This document shows positions 1 through 8,951 of a stretch of DNA of 64,000 bases, piece after piece. The position numbers and the translations under genes were made by a program. Within the stretch, counting starts at the first letter, position 1; each line of letters begins with the position of its first letter. The notes under the pieces were generated by a model, which made no database searches, was not told the DNA's origin, and worked only from the letters and a program-made list of their open reading frames with translations. Origin of the DNA: JAMXLO01 sp963726125. GTDB lineage: Bacteria > Pseudomonadota > Alphaproteobacteria > Acetobacterales > Acetobacteraceae. The stretch lies in the NCBI GenBank assembly GCA_963726125.1, contig CAVSBG010000005.1, positions 868,001 to 932,000 of the forward strand. The letters are read 5' to 3'.

Positions 1-50
1 GGGCAAGGTTTATTTTCTGCGCGTGCCGGATGGGTTCGTCGCAGTAACAA

Positions 51-458
51 TTACCCGTGCAGCCTTAGCCCCTTGGTCGCCCGATCCACGTCCTTCTTCG
101 CTCCACGCACCGCAACACCCACCAGGTCCGGCGCATCCGCCGGCTCCGCCTTGAACACCGCCCGGTTCGCCGCATCGTGCCCAGTCTCGAACATCGCACG
201 CACATAGACCGCGCAAATCAGCTCCCGCTCCAGTGCCACCCGCCACGCCCGCGCCAGTCCTTCCGGCTTCGCGGCAAACACGAGTATCGGCTGGCCGAGC
301 AGCCGGGCGTGCAATCGCCCCGCCGCGTCCTCATACGGCTCGCCCATCGCCTCCGGCGCCGCGCCCGCTATGCCCGAGGCCAGGAACGCCGTCACGTTCA
401 GCTTCTGCCATACCACCAGATCGTCCAGCACGATGATGGCCACCTTGGTGTCGAACAT
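51..458 (-). CDS. DUF2000 family protein
   Basis: A 135-residue protein of the DUF2000 type. It opens with a hydrophobic strand containing IIVLDDL, followed by a segment rich in small residues (FLASGIAG), as expected for this family. The start at 458 is chosen because AGGAG lies a few bases upstream; a longer reading frame to 560 would have no such site. No catalytic role is established for the family, so no function is assigned. It is transcribed divergently from the lipoprotein gene at 551, so the roughly 90 bases between them should hold both promoters. Confidence 0.7.
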   Translation of the reverse strand: MFDTKVAIIVLDDLVVWQKLNVTAFLASGIAGAAPEAMGEPYEDAAGRLHARLLGQPILVFAAKPEGLARAWRVALERELICAVYVRAMFETGHDAANRAVFKAEPADAPDLVGVAVRGAKKDVDRATKGLRLHG

Positions 459-550
459 CCCGCCGCTCCTGACCGCGTCGCTCGCGCATCCGTAACACCA
501 CGGCACGCCGCCGCCACGCAACCGGTCAACGAAACGAACGTTGGCTGACT

Positions 551-1066
551 GTGACCACACGCCGTACCGCCCTCGGCTTCCTCGGACTGCTCACACTGCT
601 CGGCGGCTGCACGTCCGTGCTCACCGAGGGCACCGCGGCTGGCGCTGGCGCGGCTGGCGCCAGCATATCGCACGCCCTGACCAGGAATGCCGGCGTGACC
701 ACCGGTATCGGACTGGGCGTGCAGGCGGCGGCACGCGCTGGCCTGCAATACGCCGAACGCCGTATCCACCAGACCGAGCAGGACCGTATCGCTGCTGTCG
801 CAGGCACCCTCCCTTTCGGCGCCGTCGCACACTGGCAGGTCATTCACGACATCCCGCTTGAGGCCGATGAACACGGCGAGGTGACAGTCAGCCGCGTGCT
901 CGGCGGCGATGGTTTCCGTTGCAAGGAAATCGTCTTCTCGGTCGACCATGCGGACGCACACGACCTCACCAGCGAGTTCTACACCGCAACCGTCTGCCGC
1001 GACGGGCAGCAGTGGAAATGGGCGACGGCGGAACCCGCGACCGAGCGTTGGGGCGCGTTGCAGTGA
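551..1066 (+). CDS. Putative lipoprotein, copy 1 of a tandem pair
   Basis: A 171-residue protein starting at GTG. A basic n-region and a hydrophobic stretch lead to a lipobox LGGC near residues 17-20, so it is probably a lipid-anchored envelope protein. A glycine/alanine-rich stretch follows, then a C-terminal half with HDIPLEADEHGEV and an end W-x-W-A-x-AEPAT-x-RW-x-x-LQ. The next gene repeats this organisation, including these signatures, so the two are paralogs from a tandem duplication. No known domain is recognised. Confidence 0.75.
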   Translation: MTTRRTALGFLGLLTLLGGCTSVLTEGTAAGAGAAGASISHALTRNAGVTTGIGLGVQAAARAGLQYAERRIHQTEQDRIAAVAGTLPFGAVAHWQVIHDIPLEADEHGEVTVSRVLGGDGFRCKEIVFSVDHADAHDLTSEFYTATVCRDGQQWKWATAEPATERWGALQ

Positions 1067-1071
1067 CGTTA

Positions 1072-1584
1072 ATGCTGTTGCTCCGCGTGCCCCGCATTGC
1101 GTTGCTGCTCGTCGCACTGGGTGGCTGCACCTTCACCGGCGACCTGGTTTCCGCGGCGGCGGGTGGAGCTTCTGCCGCAGCCACTGCCAATCCTCTCGTC
1201 GGCATCGCGGTCGGTGTGGCCGTCAACTCGGGGATTGATGCGACCTTCGCCTACTTCGAGCGCAAACGTCAGCAGGCCGAGCAAGACGCCATCGCATCTG
1301 AAATCGCCACCATGGCGCCGGGCGAGCGGCGCCCGTGGCACATCGATCACACCATTCCCATCGGCAATGAACATGGCGAGGTGCGGGTGACGCGGGACAT
1401 CCCCAACCGCCTCGCGCCCTGCAAGGAACTGATGTTCTCCGTCGATTCGGGCAAGCCAGACGATTCGGGCAAGCCAGAGGAGGTGAAGCAGGCATGGTAT
1501 ACCACGCAGGCCTGTCGCAGCGGGACGCGTTGGAAGTGGGCACTCGCCGAACCGGCCACACCGCGCTGGGAATCGCTGCAATAA
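1072..1584 (+). CDS. Putative lipoprotein, copy 2 of a tandem pair
   Basis: A 170-residue paralog of the preceding gene. It has a hydrophobic leader, lipobox LGGC with Cys 19, an alanine/glycine-rich linker, and the shared motifs DHTIPIGNEHGEVRVTRDI and WKWALAEPATPRWESLQ. A GTG at 1063 overlaps the upstream stop (GTGA) and is an alternative start implying translational coupling; ATG 1072 is taken here. Unlike its neighbour it carries a duplicated hexapeptide DSGKPD/DSGKPE, encoded by a perfect 18-bp tandem repeat. The function is unknown; an envelope location is inferred. Confidence 0.75.
   Translation: MLLLRVPRIALLLVALGGCTFTGDLVSAAAGGASAAATANPLVGIAVGVAVNSGIDATFAYFERKRQQAEQDAIASEIATMAPGERRPWHIDHTIPIGNEHGEVRVTRDIPNRLAPCKELMFSVDSGKPDDSGKPEEVKQAWYTTQACRSGTRWKWALAEPATPRWESLQ
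1443..1478 (+). repeat. Perfect 18-bp tandem duplication inside a lipoprotein gene
   Basis: Two adjacent identical 18-base units, at 1443-1460 and 1461-1478, add six in-frame codons to the second lipoprotein gene. The upstream paralog lacks the second unit. The perfect identity suggests a recent replication-slippage event. Confidence 0.95.
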
Positions 1585-1699
1585 CCGCTCACATCCCGGT
1601 TATCTTAACGATCTGCTTGCGACCACCCCCTATGTTTGCGCGCTTGCGCGTTGTACTGGCATGGGCCAGAGTTCGACAATAAACCGCGAGGGAATTCGC

Positions 1700-2059
1700 A
1701 TGATCAAAACGTCAGTGCTTGCTGCCACCGCTCTCGCCGCATTGCTCGCCGGCGCCCCGGCGTTCGGCCAGACCACGGCTGCATCGCCAGCGGCGCCTGC
1801 GGCAAGCAGCCCCGCGCCGGCGACTGCCGCGCCGCCGAGTGCCAGCAGCCAGGCGAGTGCGCCGCAATCGACCGGCAACAAGGTCCAGAGCGCTCAGCAG
1901 GCGCTCCAGCAGAACGGTTTCTACAAGGGCGGCCAGGTTGACGGCAAAATGGGTTCCAAGACCCGGGCTGCCATCCGCCAGTTCCAGCAGTCCAAAGGCA
2001 TGCATGCCACTGGTCACCTGGACCAGAAGACCCTCACCGCCCTCGGCGTAACCGGCTGA
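1700..2059 (+). CDS. Secreted peptidoglycan-binding domain protein
   Basis: A 119-residue protein with a Sec signal peptide (about residues 1-23, ending AFG-Q). An alanine/proline/serine-rich linker follows (about 24-55), then one PG_binding_1 domain (about 57-117) with the typical QQALQQNGFYKGG and GSKTRAAIRQFQQ motifs. It probably binds peptidoglycan in the periplasm; no catalytic domain is attached. The ATG at 1700 starts right at the signal peptide; an in-frame ATG at 1661 would place 13 polar residues in front of it. A family A palindrome follows the stop. Confidence 0.8.
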   Translation: MIKTSVLAATALAALLAGAPAFGQTTAASPAAPAASSPAPATAAPPSASSQASAPQSTGNKVQSAQQALQQNGFYKGGQVDGKMGSKTRAAIRQFQQSKGMHATGHLDQKTLTALGVTG

Positions 2060-2074
2060 TCGAGTATCCTGCCG

Positions 2075-2117
2075 CCTCCCTCTCCCGCACGAAAGCACGG
2101 GGGAGGGTCGCGGGAGG
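2075..2117 (-). repeat. Family A palindromic repeat, inverted copy
   Basis: On the minus strand this reads as the window's recurrent GC-rich element: CCTCCC, a short spacer, ACCCTCCCCCG, a small loop, then CGGGAGAGGGAGG. It lies between the peptidoglycan-binding gene and the Hsp70 gene. It is the only clear copy in this orientation. Confidence 0.75.
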
Positions 2118-2198
2118 CAAGCCGGACATACCAAGCAAACCTCTTGCATCGTTCGCCCATTCGCGCTTGAACCCGCGCCCTTCGCGCGGAGACACGGC

Positions 2199-3431
2199 AT
2201 GGCGGCGGCGATCGGCATCGATTTCGGCACCACCAACAGCGTCGTCGCGATCCGCCAGGAGGATGGCAGCGTGGCCACGCGCCGCCACGCATCGCTCGAC
2301 GTATTCCGCTCCGTCCTATGTTTCTGGACCGAGCCAGGCCGCGGCCGGACCGAGCTGCGGCAGGAAGCCGGCCCCGAAGCGATCTCCGCCTATCTGGAGG
2401 ATCCGCTCGACAGCCGGCTGATCATGTCGATGAAGACCTACCTGGCGCAGCGCAGTTTCACCGAGACCCGCATTTTCGGCCATCCCTTCACGCTGGAACG
2501 CCTAATCGGCTGCTTCCTGCGCGCCCTGCTCGCCGACATACCACCGGCCCCGCGCATCGTCGTCGGCCGTCCGGTGCGCTTCGCCGGCGAGTTCGTCGAC
2601 GACACCCTGGGCGCGGCACGGTTGCGCGGCGCCTATGCGGATGCCGGCCTGCCCGACGTAACACTCGCACTGGAACCCGAGGCCGCCGGGGCCCGTTTCC
2701 TCCGCACACTCACCGAACCCGCCACCGTACTGATCGGAGACTTCGGCGGTGGCACCAGCGACTTCTCGATCCTGCGCTTCGAGCCCCGAACCGGCACAAC
2801 GCCACTCGGGCACGCCGGCATCGGCATTGCCGGCGACGTGTTCGACTACCGCATCATCGACCGCGCCATCGCGCCGCTACTGGGCAAGGGCGACACCTAT
2901 CGCATAATGGGCAAACCGCTTCCGGTTCCGCCAGAGTACTATTCAGGCTTCGCCCGCTGGCACCTGCTGTCTTTGATGCGCAATCCACGCACGTTGCGAT
3001 CCATCGCGGAGGTCGCACGAACCGCGCAGCATCCCGAGCGCCTGCACCACCTGATCACACTGATCGAGGATGGCCTCGGCTACGCGCTCTACCAGAGCGT
3101 CTCCACCGCGAAGGCAGAGCTGTCGAAGGCCGATACCACTGTGCTGCGCTTCCACCACAAGGCCTTCACCGTCGAGCGCCCCATCGCCCGTAGCGAATTC
3201 GAAGACTGGATTGCGCCCGACCTCAGACGCCTTGCAAACACTGTGGACGAGGTACTGATCGACGCAAGCCTGTCCCCCGACGCGATCGATCGCGTCTTCC
3301 TCACCGGCGGGACAGCCTTTGTGCCCGGGGTCCGCCGCTTGTTCGAAGATCGGTTCGGCGCCGACAGGCTGATGGGTGGTGGCGAATTCGTTTCGGTCGC
3401 CGAGGGCCTCGCACTCATCGGCGCGGACTGA
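2199..3431 (+). CDS. Hsp70 family protein (YegD/HscC-like orphan chaperone)
   Basis: A 410-residue actin-fold ATPase related to DnaK but lacking a long substrate-binding domain. It shows phosphate-1 GIDFGTTNSVVA near residue 5, phosphate-2 GDFGGGTSDFSIL near 185, and the adenosine motif LTGGTAFVPGVRRLF near 370. The length and short C-terminus resemble E. coli YegD rather than canonical DnaK. No dnaJ or grpE is adjacent, so its client and co-chaperone are unknown. The AT-poor upstream region gives no clear promoter. Confidence 0.85.
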   Translation: MAAAIGIDFGTTNSVVAIRQEDGSVATRRHASLDVFRSVLCFWTEPGRGRTELRQEAGPEAISAYLEDPLDSRLIMSMKTYLAQRSFTETRIFGHPFTLERLIGCFLRALLADIPPAPRIVVGRPVRFAGEFVDDTLGAARLRGAYADAGLPDVTLALEPEAAGARFLRTLTEPATVLIGDFGGGTSDFSILRFEPRTGTTPLGHAGIGIAGDVFDYRIIDRAIAPLLGKGDTYRIMGKPLPVPPEYYSGFARWHLLSLMRNPRTLRSIAEVARTAQHPERLHHLITLIEDGLGYALYQSVSTAKAELSKADTTVLRFHHKAFTVERPIARSEFEDWIAPDLRRLANTVDEVLIDASLSPDAIDRVFLTGGTAFVPGVRRLFEDRFGADRLMGGGEFVSVAEGLALIGAD

Positions 3432-3515
3432 TCGCAATCATATCGTCACAGAGCGCTCGGGAACCCTCGGCCCGCTCAGTTTGTTCGGTGCCACACCATC
3501 CAGGGCGGCACTCCC

Positions 3516-4925
3516 ATGAGCGCGACGACCGTTTCACAGCCAGGCGCCGACCTCCTGCGGCAGCTTGACGATTCCGGCATCACGCCGATGCATTGGAAGA
3601 TCATGTTCATCTCCGGCATGGGCTTCTTCACCGACGCCTACGACCTGTTCGTCATCGGCGTTGTCATGTCGCTGCTGAAAGGCCAGTGGCAGGTCTCGCC
3701 CACCGCTGACGGGCTGGTAACCTCCACTGCATTACTTGCCTCTGCCATCGGTGCCGTCCTGTTCGGCCGGATCGCCGACATGCTCGGCCGCAAGCGCATC
3801 TACGGCTATGAGGTCCTGGTGCTGGCCGCGGGCGCCGTTGCCTCCGCACTGTCGCCGAACGTCTGGTGGCTCATCGTGTTCCGCTTCATCCTTGGCATCG
3901 GGATTGGCGGCGACTATCCGGTCAGCTCCACCATCATGGGCGAGTACGCCGGCAAGAAAACCCGAGGCCTGCTGATCACACTGGTCTTCGCGATGCAGGC
4001 TGCTGGCCTCGTTGTCGGTCCTGCGCTCGCGGCCGCACTGCTGGCGAGCGGCCTGTCGCACAACCTAACCTGGCGCTTGCTGCTGGCGTTCGGTGCGGTG
4101 CCCGCGATGGCGGTGTTCTGGATGCGCCGCCGCATGGCAGAGACGCCGCGCTACCTGCTGCACAGCGGTCAACACGACGACTTCCACGCCGCCAGCAGCT
4201 CTGTTCTAGGCACAACCCAGGCCCGGGCCGCGGCGCCCGACGTGCAGCCGCACGCCCGTATCCCCTTCGCCGAGGGCTTCACCCGTCTCACCGCAAGCCG
4301 CGGCCTGCTGATCCGCCTGATCGGCGCCAGCGCGGCCTGGTTCCTGATGGACTTCGCCTATTACGGCAACACGGTCAGCAGCCCGAAGGTGCTGGCCGCG
4401 ATCTCACCCAACGAGGCACTGATCTCCCACGTGCTGATGCAACTCATCATCTTCGTAGTTGCCGCGGTGCCTGGCTATTTTGTCGCCGCCTGGTTCATGG
4501 ACAGGCTTGGCCGCAAGGCGATCCAGAATATCGGCTTCCTGATGATGGCGATCGCCTTCGGCATCATGTCGATCGTGCCCGACATCGAGAAAGTCGTCGT
4601 GCTGTTCCTCATCGTCTACGGCGTCAGCTACTTCTTCACCGAGTTCGGGCCCAACTCGACGACCTTCGTCTATCCCGCAGAACTGTTCCCGGTGGAAACG
4701 CGCACCACCGGCCACGGCGTCGCCTCCGCCGCCGGCAAGATCGGTGGCTTCGTCGGCGTGTTCCTGTTCCCGATCTTCCTGAGCCATGGTGGCCTGCGGC
4801 TGGCTGAGGGCGTGGCTGCGCTGGTCTGCCTGCTCGGGTTGGTGGTGACGATATTCATGCTCCCGGAGACCAAGGGTCAGAGCCTGGAGGAACTGAGCAG
4901 CGCCGCAACCGCCGAGGCCACGTAG
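3516..4925 (+). CDS. MFS transporter, phosphate:H+ symporter-like
   Basis: A 469-residue inner-membrane protein with about 12 hydrophobic segments and the MFS signature GRIADMLGRKRIYG between TM2 and TM3. The motif GIGGDYPVSSTIMGEYA after TM4 matches the phosphate permease (PHS, Pho84-like) subfamily, as does the aspartate-containing TM1 region FFTDAYDLFVIG. It probably imports inorganic phosphate or a related anion with protons. Substrate assignment rests on family motifs alone; aromatic-acid or metabolite transport cannot be excluded. It stands alone, with no regulator next to it. Confidence 0.8.
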   Translation: MSATTVSQPGADLLRQLDDSGITPMHWKIMFISGMGFFTDAYDLFVIGVVMSLLKGQWQVSPTADGLVTSTALLASAIGAVLFGRIADMLGRKRIYGYEVLVLAAGAVASALSPNVWWLIVFRFILGIGIGGDYPVSSTIMGEYAGKKTRGLLITLVFAMQAAGLVVGPALAAALLASGLSHNLTWRLLLAFGAVPAMAVFWMRRRMAETPRYLLHSGQHDDFHAASSSVLGTTQARAAAPDVQPHARIPFAEGFTRLTASRGLLIRLIGASAAWFLMDFAYYGNTVSSPKVLAAISPNEALISHVLMQLIIFVVAAVPGYFVAAWFMDRLGRKAIQNIGFLMMAIAFGIMSIVPDIEKVVVLFLIVYGVSYFFTEFGPNSTTFVYPAELFPVETRTTGHGVASAAGKIGGFVGVFLFPIFLSHGGLRLAEGVAALVCLLGLVVTIFMLPETKGQSLEELSSAATAEAT

Positions 4926-5208
4926 AGCGAGCAGATGTCTGCTGATGGACAGAAAGTCTTCAACACGGGGACGTCGTGGCCCACAGGAGAAGCGGCAATG
5001 CGCTCCGCGCGAAGTGCATTACGGCTTCTCGGTGGCTCTCGGCGACTTTGCCTTTTGGCGAACACTGTGAGAGACCTTGCTTTCGTGCCCTGCACACCAG
5101 GTACTGGGTCATCACCCGATAGCTTGGCAGCGCAGCCCTGTGCTTGCCCTCCACGCCGGGACCGCCTAGTGAGGCCGCCCCATATCAGCCAGGATCAGGA
5201 GCATACCC

Positions 5209-5631
5209 ATGGCGACCGAGCGGACGTTGTCGATCATCAAGCCCGATGCGACGCGTCGCAACCTCACCGGCAAGATCAACGCCACGCTGGAGGCCGCGGG
5301 CCTGCGCATCGTGGCGCAGAAGCGCATACGGCTGACCCAGGCGCAGGCAGAGGCATTCTACGCGGTGCACAAGGAGCGCCCGTTCTTCGGCGGCCTGGTC
5401 GCGTTCATGATCTCCGGCCCGGTGGTCGTGCAGGTGTTGGAAGGCGACAACGCAGTAGTGCGGAACCGCGAGGTGATGGGCGCCACGGACCCGAAAAAGG
5501 CCGCCGCCGGCACCATCCGCGCGCAGTTCGCCGAGGACATCGAGGCGAATTCGGTGCACGGGTCCGACAGCGCCGAGAACGCCGCGACCGAGATTGCCTT
5601 CTTCTTCGCCGGGATCGAGGTAGCCGGCTGA
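5209..5631 (+). CDS. ndk: Nucleoside diphosphate kinase
   Basis: A 140-residue enzyme that transfers the gamma-phosphate from ATP to other nucleoside diphosphates through a phosphohistidine. It is full length for the bacterial family. The nucleotide-binding Lys lies in IIKPDATRRN (about residue 11), and the active-site His 117 lies in the signature NSVHGSDS. The ATG at 5209 is the standard start. The 280 bases upstream contain no recognised gene. Confidence 0.97.
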   Translation: MATERTLSIIKPDATRRNLTGKINATLEAAGLRIVAQKRIRLTQAQAEAFYAVHKERPFFGGLVAFMISGPVVVQVLEGDNAVVRNREVMGATDPKKAAAGTIRAQFAEDIEANSVHGSDSAENAATEIAFFFAGIEVAG

Positions 5632-5671
5632 GGCCACCCTCCCGCGCAACGGGATAGCGCGATCTAATGCC

Positions 5672-5836
5672 CTACAGCAGGAAGATCGCCATCAGCACCA
5701 GCAGCACGATGATGGCGATCACAGAACCGAGCGTGAAGTGGGCAAAGCCATCCCAGAAACGCTGACGATCGGCGAGGAACGCCTCTGGTGTTTCCACTTG
5801 CGTGGCCGGGTAAGCGGTCGTGCTGTGGTCGGACAT
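5672..5836 (-). CDS. aa3-type cytochrome c oxidase subunit IV
   Basis: A 54-residue protein: a polar N-terminus with FLADRQRFWDGFAHFTL, then one membrane helix from VIAIIVLLVLMAIFL. This layout is characteristic of the small alphaproteobacterial aa3 oxidase subunit IV (COX_aa3_su_IV family), an accessory single-span subunit of terminal oxidase. The start at 5836 is the only ATG that puts the polar segment at the N-terminus. The core oxidase genes are not in the window. Confidence 0.85.
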   Translation of the reverse strand: MSDHSTTAYPATQVETPEAFLADRQRFWDGFAHFTLGSVIAIIVLLVLMAIFLL

Positions 5837-6084
5837 GGGGCCTCGAATGGAAGAATTGCTTTGATCAGGTTCTAGGGCAGCGTGACGCGCGCGGGCAAGA
5901 GGCGGTGCGGTGGCGGCATCCCGGTCGTCATGGCGGGCCGGCCATCCACGGCCGGTGAACTCGGTGAGAAACTTCCTTTGCCAAGCACCGCGAGCGCTTT
6001 CACCTGAATGCCCCACCCTAACCGCCGATTAACCCGTGTCGCGGATACTCCCCGGCCGGTGCGCACCGCACTTCCGGGGGCTCC

Positions 6085-7776
6085 GTGCTACAGCTGTTCA
6101 ACCGCGTCAGTATCCGCACCAAGTTCTCGCTAGGCTTCACCGCGGCGTTCGTCTGGACGCTCGCGCTGGGAGGCTTCGCTGTCGATCGGCTGAACGCGGT
6201 GGAGCGCGCTGCCGCCGATTTGCGCGACAACGTCCTCCAGGTGACTGTCGCACTGTCGCGCATCGGGCAGGATTCAGAGCGGTTGCGCTCGGTGCAGCAG
6301 TTGCTGGTGATCGCCACCGCGGAAGAGCGGCGCAAGGCTGTGCTGGCCGATCTGGAGGTGCAGGCCCGGCAGGCGCAGGCCTCGGTCGAGCAATATGGCT
6401 CCATGCCGAAGACCGCGGACGAGAAACCGCTGGCCGACACACTTGCGGCCAGCTGGGCTGCCTACGCGAAGCTCAGCGAGCAGCTGGTCGCGATGACCGG
6501 CCAGGTGCAGCCCGACATTCAGACCAGCCTGCTCAATGGCCGCATGCTGCTGACCATGAACAAGTTCCGTGATGCGCTGCGCGCGATCATCGAGTTGGAG
6601 GTGCAAGCTGGCAAAGTGGAAGCGGATCGGAGCCAGGCGCTTGGCTCCACCGCGCGATCGCTGATCCTGGGCGCCGTGGGAGCAAGTCTGCTGCTCTACC
6701 TGGCGGGTGGCTGGGTGATGACCAGCAATATTGCGCGACCGATTGCTGCCATGACCCAACTGATGCGTCGCCTGGCGCTGAGCGACACCGAGATCACCAT
6801 CATCGGGATCGGTCGCCACGATGAGATCGGCACGATGGCAGAGGCGGTCGAGCAGTTCCGCAGCGGCATCATCGAGGCCGAGCGCGTGACCTCCGAGCGA
6901 ACCGCGGAGCATGCGGCCAGGATGCAGCGCGGTGAAGAATTGGAGGCCCTCGTGGGCGCCTTCGAGCAGCAGGTCAGCCAATTGACGGCGCATCTCGCCG
7001 GCGCCGCGGGTTCGCTGCAGACCACCGCCCAGTCGATGTCGGAGACTATCGGGGAGGCCAATCAGGAGACGGCGTCGGTTGCCGCCGCGGCTGGCCAGGC
7101 GCGGGCCAACGTGCAGGCGGTGGCTGAGGCCACCGGTACCCTCGCCAATGCAATCGCCGACATTGGCCACCAGGGCGCCGAGTCAGCCCGCATCGCGGAC
7201 GAAGCCGTCAGCGACGTGCGGCGGACCGATGCCGTCGTGCAGGCACTGGCTGCGTCCGCGCGCAAGATCGACGCGGTGTTGAAGATGATCAGCGAAATCG
7301 CCGGCAGGACCAATCTTCTGGCGTTGAACGCAACCATCGAGGCTGCGCGCGCCGGGGAGGCAGGCAAGGGGTTTGCTGTGGTCGCCGCGGAAGTGAAGGG
7401 GTTGGCAGGGCAGACCGCCAAGGCAACGGAGGAGATCGCCGCGCAGGTCCGCCAGATCCAGGATGCAACGGCCGAGACGGTGGCTGCGGTGCAGGGTATC
7501 GGCGCAGTGGTGGCGCGGGTCGGCGCCATCGCCGCCAGCATTGCCGCCGCAGTGGAGGAGCAGAGCGTAGCCACCACAGAGATTGCCCGGAATGTGCAGC
7601 AGGCCGCGGCCGGCACGCGCGAGGTCAGCGACAGCGTCGAACAGATCAGCCGAACAGCTTTCGCGACGGGAGCGTCCGCGGAGCAGGTGTTGGAGGCGGC
7701 ATCCGACCTGGCCGGGCAAGCGGAAGATCTGTCGCAGGAGATGCAGCGGTTCGGCACGCGGTTCAGAGCCGCGTAG
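6085..7776 (+). CDS. Methyl-accepting chemotaxis protein
   Basis: A 563-residue transmembrane chemoreceptor starting at GTG. It has TM1 near residues 12-32, a periplasmic helical sensor region (about 33-190), TM2 near 192-212, a HAMP segment ending near 265, and a long cytoplasmic signalling coiled coil. The hairpin tip contains the near-invariant R-TNLLALNATIEAARAGE-x-GKGF-VVA-EV block that contacts CheA and CheW. The ligand is unknown. No che genes are nearby, so it is an orphan receptor locus. It runs convergently into hemJ. Confidence 0.95.
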   Translation: MLQLFNRVSIRTKFSLGFTAAFVWTLALGGFAVDRLNAVERAAADLRDNVLQVTVALSRIGQDSERLRSVQQLLVIATAEERRKAVLADLEVQARQAQASVEQYGSMPKTADEKPLADTLAASWAAYAKLSEQLVAMTGQVQPDIQTSLLNGRMLLTMNKFRDALRAIIELEVQAGKVEADRSQALGSTARSLILGAVGASLLLYLAGGWVMTSNIARPIAAMTQLMRRLALSDTEITIIGIGRHDEIGTMAEAVEQFRSGIIEAERVTSERTAEHAARMQRGEELEALVGAFEQQVSQLTAHLAGAAGSLQTTAQSMSETIGEANQETASVAAAAGQARANVQAVAEATGTLANAIADIGHQGAESARIADEAVSDVRRTDAVVQALAASARKIDAVLKMISEIAGRTNLLALNATIEAARAGEAGKGFAVVAAEVKGLAGQTAKATEEIAAQVRQIQDATAETVAAVQGIGAVVARVGAIAASIAAAVEEQSVATTEIARNVQQAAAGTREVSDSVEQISRTAFATGASAEQVLEAASDLAGQAEDLSQEMQRFGTRFRAA

Positions 7777-7794
7777 CGGTGGCCTCCCGCCGAT

Positions 7795-8247
7795 TCAAAA
7801 TGGCCGGACGATCACCATGATGACGATGACAACTACCAGCAGCGTCGGCACCTCGTTGGCGATCCGATAGAAACGCTGCGGCCGGGTATTGCGGTCCTCC
7901 AGAAAGTCCCGCCGCCACTTCGACATTGCGCCATGGAATCCGGACAACAGGATCACCGCAGCGAGTTTGACGTGCCACCAACCAGCGGACCAGTTGATCA
8001 CGCCAGGTGTCAGCACCAGCAACACGCCAAAACTCCAGGTCGCGATCATCGCTGGGTTGATGATCTGTCGGAGCAGTCGCCGCTCCATCACCTTGAACCG
8101 CTCACTTTCCGCGGTGCCTGGTTTGATCTCGCAGTGATAAACGTAGAGGCGCGGCAGATAGAACATGCCGGCCATCCAGGCGATCATCGAAATGACATGG
8201 AAGGCCTTGGTCCACGGATATATTGTGGCCAGAAAACCGAGCGTCAC
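7795..8247 (-). CDS. hemJ: Protoporphyrinogen IX oxidase HemJ
   Basis: A 150-residue membrane protein with four hydrophobic segments. It carries the conserved His in KAFHVISMIAWMAGMFYLPRLYVYH and a C-terminal YRIANEVPTLL block typical of HemJ, the oxygen-independent-type enzyme that converts protoporphyrinogen IX to protoporphyrin IX. The GTG start overlaps the stop of the upstream HAD gene (GTGA), so the two are translationally coupled. It is the last gene of the hemE-hemH-HAD-hemJ operon and supplies the substrate of HemH. Confidence 0.93.
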   Translation of the reverse strand: MTLGFLATIYPWTKAFHVISMIAWMAGMFYLPRLYVYHCEIKPGTAESERFKVMERRLLRQIINPAMIATWSFGVLLVLTPGVINWSAGWWHVKLAAVILLSGFHGAMSKWRRDFLEDRNTRPQRFYRIANEVPTLLVVVIVIMVIVRPF

Positions 8248-8951
8248 GACAGGGCAGCCTGAAGCAACGCCGACACGTCATGCATCGACCGGATCGGAAC
8301 CGCTCCCACAGCGGCGAGATGGGCGCCATCACCTGTGGCATCCAGACCCAGGCACTGCATGCCCGCAGCAACCGCGCCCTGCACGCCGAGCGGTGAATCC
8401 TCGATGACCAAAGACGCCGAAGGATCGCAGCCAGCCTGTTCCGCTGCGGCAAGGAAGATGTCGGGAGCGGGCTTGCCTCGACCACCGCGCGCTGCGATCT
8501 CAGTGGCCGACAGCACACGACCGACAACACGCTGGGTAAGCCCGGTCGCGAGAAACTTGGCGGCAAGCTCCCGCAGGCCTGAATTGCTTGCGATGCGCCA
8601 GTCGAGACCAAGCGCGTCCGTCGCGGCCAATGCATCCATCGCGCCTGGCACCATGACAGCCTCACGGCTCATCGCGACCACCAGATGCTCTACCACACGC
8701 AACACCCAATCGGTCGGCAGCGAACGACCCAGGAACTCCTCGATCAACGGCGGCATATCCTCCGTGCGCATACCGAGAAACCGCCGGTGTGCCTCCGATG
8801 CCGTGATAGGCCATCCGAGTGCGGCCAGTTCCTCCGCCACCACCCGATCGGCCACCGGTTCGCTGTCGATCAGCACGCCGTCACAGTCGAAGATGACCAG
8901 GCGCAGGCGTTCCCGCCGGGCTCGCATCATCGCATGGGCCCGCGCACTCAT
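8244..8951 (-). CDS. HAD superfamily hydrolase (phosphatase/phosphomutase-like)
   Basis: A 235-residue subfamily IA HAD protein. Motif I is FDCDGVLIDSEP with nucleophile Asp 22 and acid/base Asp 24; motif II lies around IASNSGLREL, motif III Lys in GRGKPAPDIF, and motif IV in VIEDSPLGVQGAVAAGM. It resembles phosphoglycolate phosphatases and beta-phosphoglucomutases; the substrate cannot be told from sequence. The start at 8951 overlaps the hemH stop as ATGA and its own stop overlaps hemJ as GTGA, so it sits fully inside the heme operon. Confidence 0.88.
   Translation of the reverse strand: MSARAHAMMRARRERLRLVIFDCDGVLIDSEPVADRVVAEELAALGWPITASEAHRRFLGMRTEDMPPLIEEFLGRSLPTDWVLRVVEHLVVAMSREAVMVPGAMDALAATDALGLDWRIASNSGLRELAAKFLATGLTQRVVGRVLSATEIAARGGRGKPAPDIFLAAAEQAGCDPSASLVIEDSPLGVQGAVAAGMQCLGLDATGDGAHLAAVGAVPIRSMHDVSALLQAALS

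Noticed and set aside
2318..3193. A 291-codon plus-strand frame inside the Hsp70 gene
   Set aside because: It is Arg/Pro-rich, out of frame with the Hsp70 motifs, and typical of a shadow frame in GC-rich DNA.
4926..5208. A small gene or RNA upstream of ndk
   Set aside because: Open frames there have unconvincing composition, no ribosome site stands out, and no tRNA-like cloverleaf could be drawn.
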